DNA from: Tretioscincus oriximinensis
Lineage: Eukaryota > Chordata > Lepidosauria > Squamata > Gymnophthalmidae
Direction: 5' to 3'
Assembly (NCBI GenBank): GCA_022410635.1
Contig: JAJVDF010000251.1
Span: 312,482-376,481, forward strand
Length of the DNA stretch: 64,000 bases
Below are positions 59,206 to 64,000 of this stretch, piece after piece. The position numbers and the translations under genes were made by a program. Position 1 is the stretch's first letter, and every line of letters begins with the position of its first letter. The notes below the pieces were generated by a model that did not search any database, was not told the origin of the DNA, and saw nothing but the letters and a program-made list of their open reading frames with translations.

Positions 59206-59460
59206 TTAATCAGCACGTTCATCGTTCCCTAGTTCCAGGTCAATGGCTTTCTCTTTCTTACATTGCATCAGACGTTCAGGCGTAGCAAAGCCCTTGACTC
59301 TTTCACAGCGACTGGGGTTTGGAAATTGGGCCTTGAAAGTGGGTGTGTAACAGATCAGCCTTCTATACACAGCGAATGATACAGGAGGTTCATCGCATAT
59401 GAGGCACACAACGATCTCATTCCTTTCAGCTACTGACTCACAGCTGAGTGAACAATAAGC
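59206..59460 (-). other. Unidentified open stretch, 84 codons, Cys-rich start
   Basis: On the minus strand the frame is open from just after a TAG at 59461-59463 to TAA at 59206. It reads AYCSLSCESVAERNEIVVCL near the start, then RRLICYTPTFKAQFPNPSRC, and ends LELGNDERAD. There is no early in-frame ATG; if coding it would be an internal or last exon. The composition is more protein-like than neighbouring frames, but I do not recognise a family. It might be an exapted or dead transposon fragment. It lies upstream of TRAPPC5, beyond the CpG-rich region. Confidence 0.25.
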
Positions 59461-59522
59461 CTAGATAATAGCTTCAATTTCTCTGAGCTTTGGCTGTATC
59501 CACAGCATGAGTTAAGGAGCAG

Positions 59523-59960
59523 CTTAAGAACATAAGAAGAGCCATACTGGATCAGGCCACAGCCCATCGAGTCCAGCATTCTGTCTCACACAGAGGCCCA
59601 CCAGATGCACCTGGGCAGCCTGAACAGAGGAAAGCAAAATATGCTCCTGTTCATGACTCCCTGCAAATGGCATCTCAGGAGTCCTGCCTGTTGCTCCATC
59701 CCGGAGGCAGCATCTAGACATCCATCCTAGTATCCATTTATACCCTTGGTGTCCATAAACCTGTCCAATCCTGCCTTGAAACTATCCAAGCTGTTACCTA
59801 TCACCACCTTTTCAGGAAGTAACTTCCACAGGCTGATGATCCTCTGGGTGAAAAAATACTTTCCTTTGTTCTCACTTTTCTACCCAACAGTTTTAAGGAG
59901 TGCCCTCTGGTCCTTGTGTTGTGTGATAGAGAAAACATTTTCTTTTTTTCTCTAAGAGAC
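59523..59960 (-). repeat. CR1 LINE 3' end, antisense, nearly full consensus
   Basis: It runs from aacataagaagagccatact, through gtgtccataaacctgtccaa and ctgatgatcctctgggtgaa, to ttgtgtgatagagaaaacat. It is the longest 3' copy of the subfamily in the window. Confidence 0.9.
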
Positions 59961-62439
59961 ATAAAAGGCCAGGAAACGCTTTGAATGTGGATTAGAGATG
60001 GCTTGGGGACACCAGGGTCCCCACATTGTTTTGGGGCTGCTTATTTCTTGTAGGTAGATAATGTGGAGATTTTGTTTTCGTTTCTGAAAACGTACCCGTT
60101 TTACCTAAAAAGGGTTTTAAGTAGCCTATTGGTATTTTCGGGGGCCACAAAATTTGGGTTGGAGCCATTTTACTGCTACTCTTTAAGCATTTGCCTCACA
60201 TTACTTGCAGTGGCTGATATAAGGGAACACTATCAGAGAATTAGTTTGTATATTTTCACATTTTTTAATCATTTCAAAACTTGCTGGGTAATTGCTTTAT
60301 TTTCTCAGTTCCAGATTAGGTCAAATTTTGGGGGGAATAATTTATCCGTTGACTTCATTCCATGCCCGTTTATACCTTAGTTTTAATCTGGCTTCAATTC
60401 TCCAGCAGAATGAGATAACATATCAAAAAAAGGAGTAGTTGTTTTCTTTTCATGTTATCTAACTCAAAGATAGATTTTCTGAACTAAATAATGCTGAAAA
60501 AATAATTTGCCAATTTGCTGATGTTTTTTTCTGAAATTGGACTGAAGCAGGATTTAAATTTAGGTACAGATGGGACTGCGGTGTTTTTCAGGTGTTAACA
60601 CAACATCTTAGGGGAAATCTAAATGTGCCCTTTTTTCCCAAGAGAGAAAGTATCACACAATTGCCTTAGACATGTGACGCATACACTGGTGAGTTGACTG
60701 CCCAAATTCTATAAAATGTGGTATGTGGGGAGGTTTGGATCATATAGTAATACTTGACAAATACGAGATATTGCAGTGTTACCTTAGTAAAATATTTACC
60801 TGATTTTGCTCTGAACTGAAAAGTAATTGTGCAAATTGTGATTAATCACTCATCACATCCTTCGCTTTAGTTGTGATGTGCACAGTGGACTTCCGATTTC
60901 AAATGATCTGTGCTCTGGTTCCTTCTAGTGTCTATATTGGATAGTACATAGAAAGCAGGTACAGGTAACCCCTGACTTTACAAGCTAATTGGAACCATTT
61001 TTTTGTAAAGCAGGAGGCAACAGAAGTGATATCTTTTTGAACACTCATCTTTAGGATAATGACCTAAAATAGAGTGCTTATAAAGATGTTAATCATAAAG
61101 CAGGTGCTCACAAAGTGGGGTTTACCTGTTTTGTAATTACTGTAAGGTTTGAGATTCTCCTGTGAACATCTTGCCATCTTGAAAGACTGGCATGAGCAGA
61201 TTGCTGTAGATGAGGCTTCCCATTTATAGGATTATTTTTTTCATTAAAGCATATGCAAGAGGAGTGAAGAAAGCCAGTGGAGCTGGATTGGGAAAATGCC
61301 AGGGGAGTGTGGAGGACCCATAGCAATTTCTCCTGACCCCACCATACCTACCTTTCTACAGACACCACACAAGTCATAACTACATCTTGGTTAATTCTAC
61401 TCCCACAACTCTTTAACATGATGGAAAATTTGCTACTATTCCAAATTCGTCTAAATTGTTGTTTTTAATGTGGGTATGATTCTTCTGTATTTTAATTTTA
61501 TAATTTGTTGTTTGCATCAAAATCCTTATTGATATTTTTATACTGTGTATTGAAATACAGTATAAACTGCTCATGCTTAAGGAAGCATGTTGTTATCTGC
61601 TTTTAGTTTGCATGAAAAAGCAGAATTTAAATTCTCACCCATCTCACTCTATGCCATGAAATAAAACTAGAAATAAATTCAAATGCATCTGCGTTGGTTT
61701 GCATTTGGACATAAAATCTAAAATCATACAGAAAACAGCTAGAGAGAAGGCCTTTCTGCAATAGGATTTATTTTGCCCACATACTAAAGAACATTAGGTC
61801 AGATATCTTCTTTACTAGCGGTTCCTGTTCTGAGATATAATCTGGAATTAGCTCCAATACAGAAAAGGATTCCTCATTTCATTGACAGAAACTGCTATAA
61901 GCACAAGTGAATCTTGTCAAATGCTGGGATTTCTAGGAATCAAGAACTCAAATAACTTACTTTTTTTCTCAAAGGGAAGAAGGAGAACTTGTGAAATCTT
62001 TTTAACCATCAGAGTATATTGTTGCCTCTGAACAAAAAAGGGGATCATGAAGTAAAGTGAAGCAATAAAGCATAAATCAGGATTCACTCTTTGTGAGAAA
62101 TAGAGCATGGATTTCCACTGATCAATCGTGAGAAAAGGGTAGTGATGTCAGTGGCATTCAATGAAGGAGCTACTAGAATACTTAGGTTTCAGCAGCATAA
62201 TCACGAAGGACCAATTTGTTGTGTAGAACACGAGACAGAAAGCCTCTAGCTTGGGAAAAGCTAACTGGCCATTAGCCAGGGAACGAGTTGTGCCAGATTG
62301 ATGAAAAATAACAACCAAAGAGATGAATGAACAAAGGATGCTAACTCCCTTGGTTTTGGGAGTTGAAAAGTCAGTTCAGTGATTGATAGGCCCTATGTGT
62401 AATGAGAATAACTTGTATGACTTGGCAGCTCGTGATTGG

Positions 62440-62700
62440 GAGAGAACTTGTCATAGTCAGAGATTAACCAACGAAAGTTGGCCATTATGGGGGTATAAAA
62501 GCCTCGGTCTTGAAATGATATTTCGTGCCTCCATCTTGTAAGGCACCCGAGCCCGCAGGATTGTTCTTCCCCATTTTCCTTTCTGTTAACCCTTTGTTGT
62601 TTGTCATACTTGATGGTTCTAATAAATGTTCTTTATTTTCTTCATTAATCTTGGTGTGGTTTTATAGTTGCTATGGGAGATGGCTGGGGCCACTCGCCAT
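62440..62700 (+). other. LTR-like or promoter-like segment (TATA box and poly(A) signal 120 bp apart)
   Basis: tataaaa at 62494-62500 is followed by cctccatcttgtaaggcacc and, at 62621-62626, aataaa with a T/G-rich tract after it. This order and spacing fit the U3-R-U5 of a retroviral-type LTR, perhaps a solo copy. I could not place the ends, target duplication, second LTR or primer-binding site. A cellular promoter is the alternative. Confidence 0.4.
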
Positions 62701-62924
62701 TATTATAGTACACTCATCATCTGTGTAGATGAGCTAATCATTACCCTCCCTCCACTTTATATTCTGCTCTTTTTTCTCTATCTGCTCATTTTTAATTTTG
62801 TAACAAAAGAAAAATCCAGATTAAAATAAAGTGTATGAGGTAATAGTTCAATGAAGTGAGTGTCATCTGGATTACTGAAAATTTGCAAAGTAGACTAGTC
62901 AATATCTAAATTGGAATATTAGAA

Positions 62925-63050
62925 GTCTTCAAACAGAGACTGGACAGTAATCTGTCTGAGATGGTTTAATGAATCCTACATTGACCAGAGGGTTGAACCC
63001 GATGACCCTGGAGGTCCCTCCCAACTCTATGATTTTATGAATAATTTAAG
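62925..63050 (+). repeat. CR1 LINE 3' end (bird/turtle-type subfamily), sense
   Basis: It reads aagtcttcaaacagagactg, tgaccagagggttgaacccg and ctggaggtccctcccaactc, then tatgattttatgaa, the classic CR1 terminus. It is the same subfamily as the antisense copy at 41390. Confidence 0.8.
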
Positions 63051-63367
63051 GCTTACCACACCAGACTTCCTAGACACATTCATTAGCCTAGACAAGTTAA
63101 TGAATGAACTGGATGAATTTGAGGCAGCCTACTGATTGTTTTTACAAAAATAACAGAATAAAGCAAAGTCATATCATTCCCTGGTTCCAAATCTGGAAGC
63201 CATAGCTAGGTATTGTTATTATATTAACCACTCTGTAAAATATGTTGTGATACAATGTAAAATTAAAACAAAATAAAACATAAGAATAATGGAAGAGCAA
63301 ATTCTTTTCCATTTTTGTGGCCTGAATAATTCCATTTTTTATTTTTTAAATGTTAATTCAAATTATA

Positions 63368-63449
63368 TATATTGCTCAAAACAATTAAGGGAAAACTTTA
63401 ACATAACAGTGTATGTTAAAGTGCTCCCTGAATTGTTTTGAGCAGTATA
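63368..63449. mobile_element. Tc1/mariner-type deletion derivative, 82 bp
   Basis: The ends tatattgctcaaaacaatta and, reversed, tatactgctcaaaacaattc are inverted copies with TA at the edges. The arms extend into actttaacat. The tgctcaaaa.aattaaggga end is typical of a widespread vertebrate Tc1-like family. Almost nothing remains between the arms. Confidence 0.75.
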
Positions 63450-64000
63450 CACTAGAAACATAAATTTTAATAGCATACCTCTAGCACACACACATTAGGA
63501 CTTGCTTTAAAAGCCATGAAATAATTTTGTGACTATTGCTTATGAAAAAGGTAACCAATTTCATGTTCTGATTATCACCACTATCTGGAACTCTATCATT
63601 ACACCAGAATGGCTCTCAGTCTAATAATCTACATTTACTTCAATTTACTAAAAGTCCAATGCACAGGGAAGTCCTTGGAAATGAGAAAAAATATTTTGAT
63701 ACTATTTAAATGGCATATGGAAACAGGCTCTTAAAGATATAAAATAGACTTGTTTTGACCTATAGGTTCTTTTAATGCTAGACCTTATTCCAGATTATAT
63801 TTCAGAATACAGATCAGCAATCTACATGTTAGTGCAGGCTAAGTATGCCCTGTGAATCCTGTCATAGTCTGTATTAACATGCAGATGACAAATTCCTGTT
63901 TCTAGATATAATGCAGAGTAAGACCCATAGAAAGCATTCAGTATTCCTTTATTTCATTCTCTATTGCCAGTAGGTTTTGGGCAGCACCTATGATTTCCTT

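Larger units (their letters stand above)
59961..64000. other. Intergenic DNA to the end of the window
   Basis: No coding exon was recognised. There is an LTR-like stretch around 62450-62700, a CR1 end (62925-63050) and a mariner-type derivative (63368-63449). The remainder is AT-rich; 60970-61140 repeats a phrase about a table of cagg.aacc.ctgactttac and caaagtggggtttacctg that may be a decayed repeat. Confidence 0.5.

Overview
The window is nuclear DNA of a vertebrate, most probably a squamate reptile (lizard or snake). It has spliced genes with GT-AG introns, amniote-type proteins, many CR1 LINE 3' ends, 5'-truncated L1 copies, a Penelope-like fragment, tRNA-derived SINEs, hAT-type and Tc1/mariner-type miniature elements and long (ATT)n arrays. 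Species cannot be fixed from sequence alone. There is one 131-base assembly gap (25374-25504) and there are scattered single Ns.

Layout. 1-3253 (+): the last three coding exons of TECR (very-long-chain enoyl-CoA reductase). 8679-12290 (-): complete NDUFB7, three exons, 127 aa, with a CpG-rich start. 18855-32178 (+): a complete nine-exon type II C-type lectin receptor (291 aa; here called lectin A) with a repeated stalk and a calcium-site CRD carrying EPN, resembling FCER2/CLEC17A/CD209/CLEC4G. 39236-43264 (+): the transmembrane exon and three CRD exons of a second type II lectin (lectin B), of NK-receptor/CLEC2 style, with no cytoplasmic exon found. 44877-53886 (-): a complete six-exon NK-receptor-style lectin (lectin C, 269 aa) with a tail of about 100 residues rich in tyrosine, including a hemITAM-like site. 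57082-57648 (-): TRAPPC5, one coding exon of 188 aa, with a CpG-rich region upstream at about 58.75-59.1 kb. The rest is intergenic or intronic DNA dominated by repeats.

How it fits together. From general knowledge, human TECR-NDUFB7 lie beside CLEC17A at 19p13.12, whereas TRAPPC5 lies beside FCER2, CLEC4G and CD209 at 19p13.2. Here one cluster of three lectin genes is bracketed by both sets of markers. That suggests the two mammalian lectin clusters derive from one ancestral block. Lectins B and C are tail to tail, have transmembrane exons of identical length and phase, and differ strongly in tail and CRD, which would suit a receptor/ligand or paired-receptor arrangement. TECR, NDUFB7 and TRAPPC5 are housekeeping genes (lipid elongation, complex I, vesicle tethering) and serve mainly as synteny anchors. 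Every exon junction reported was checked by hand for reading-frame continuity; no database search was possible.
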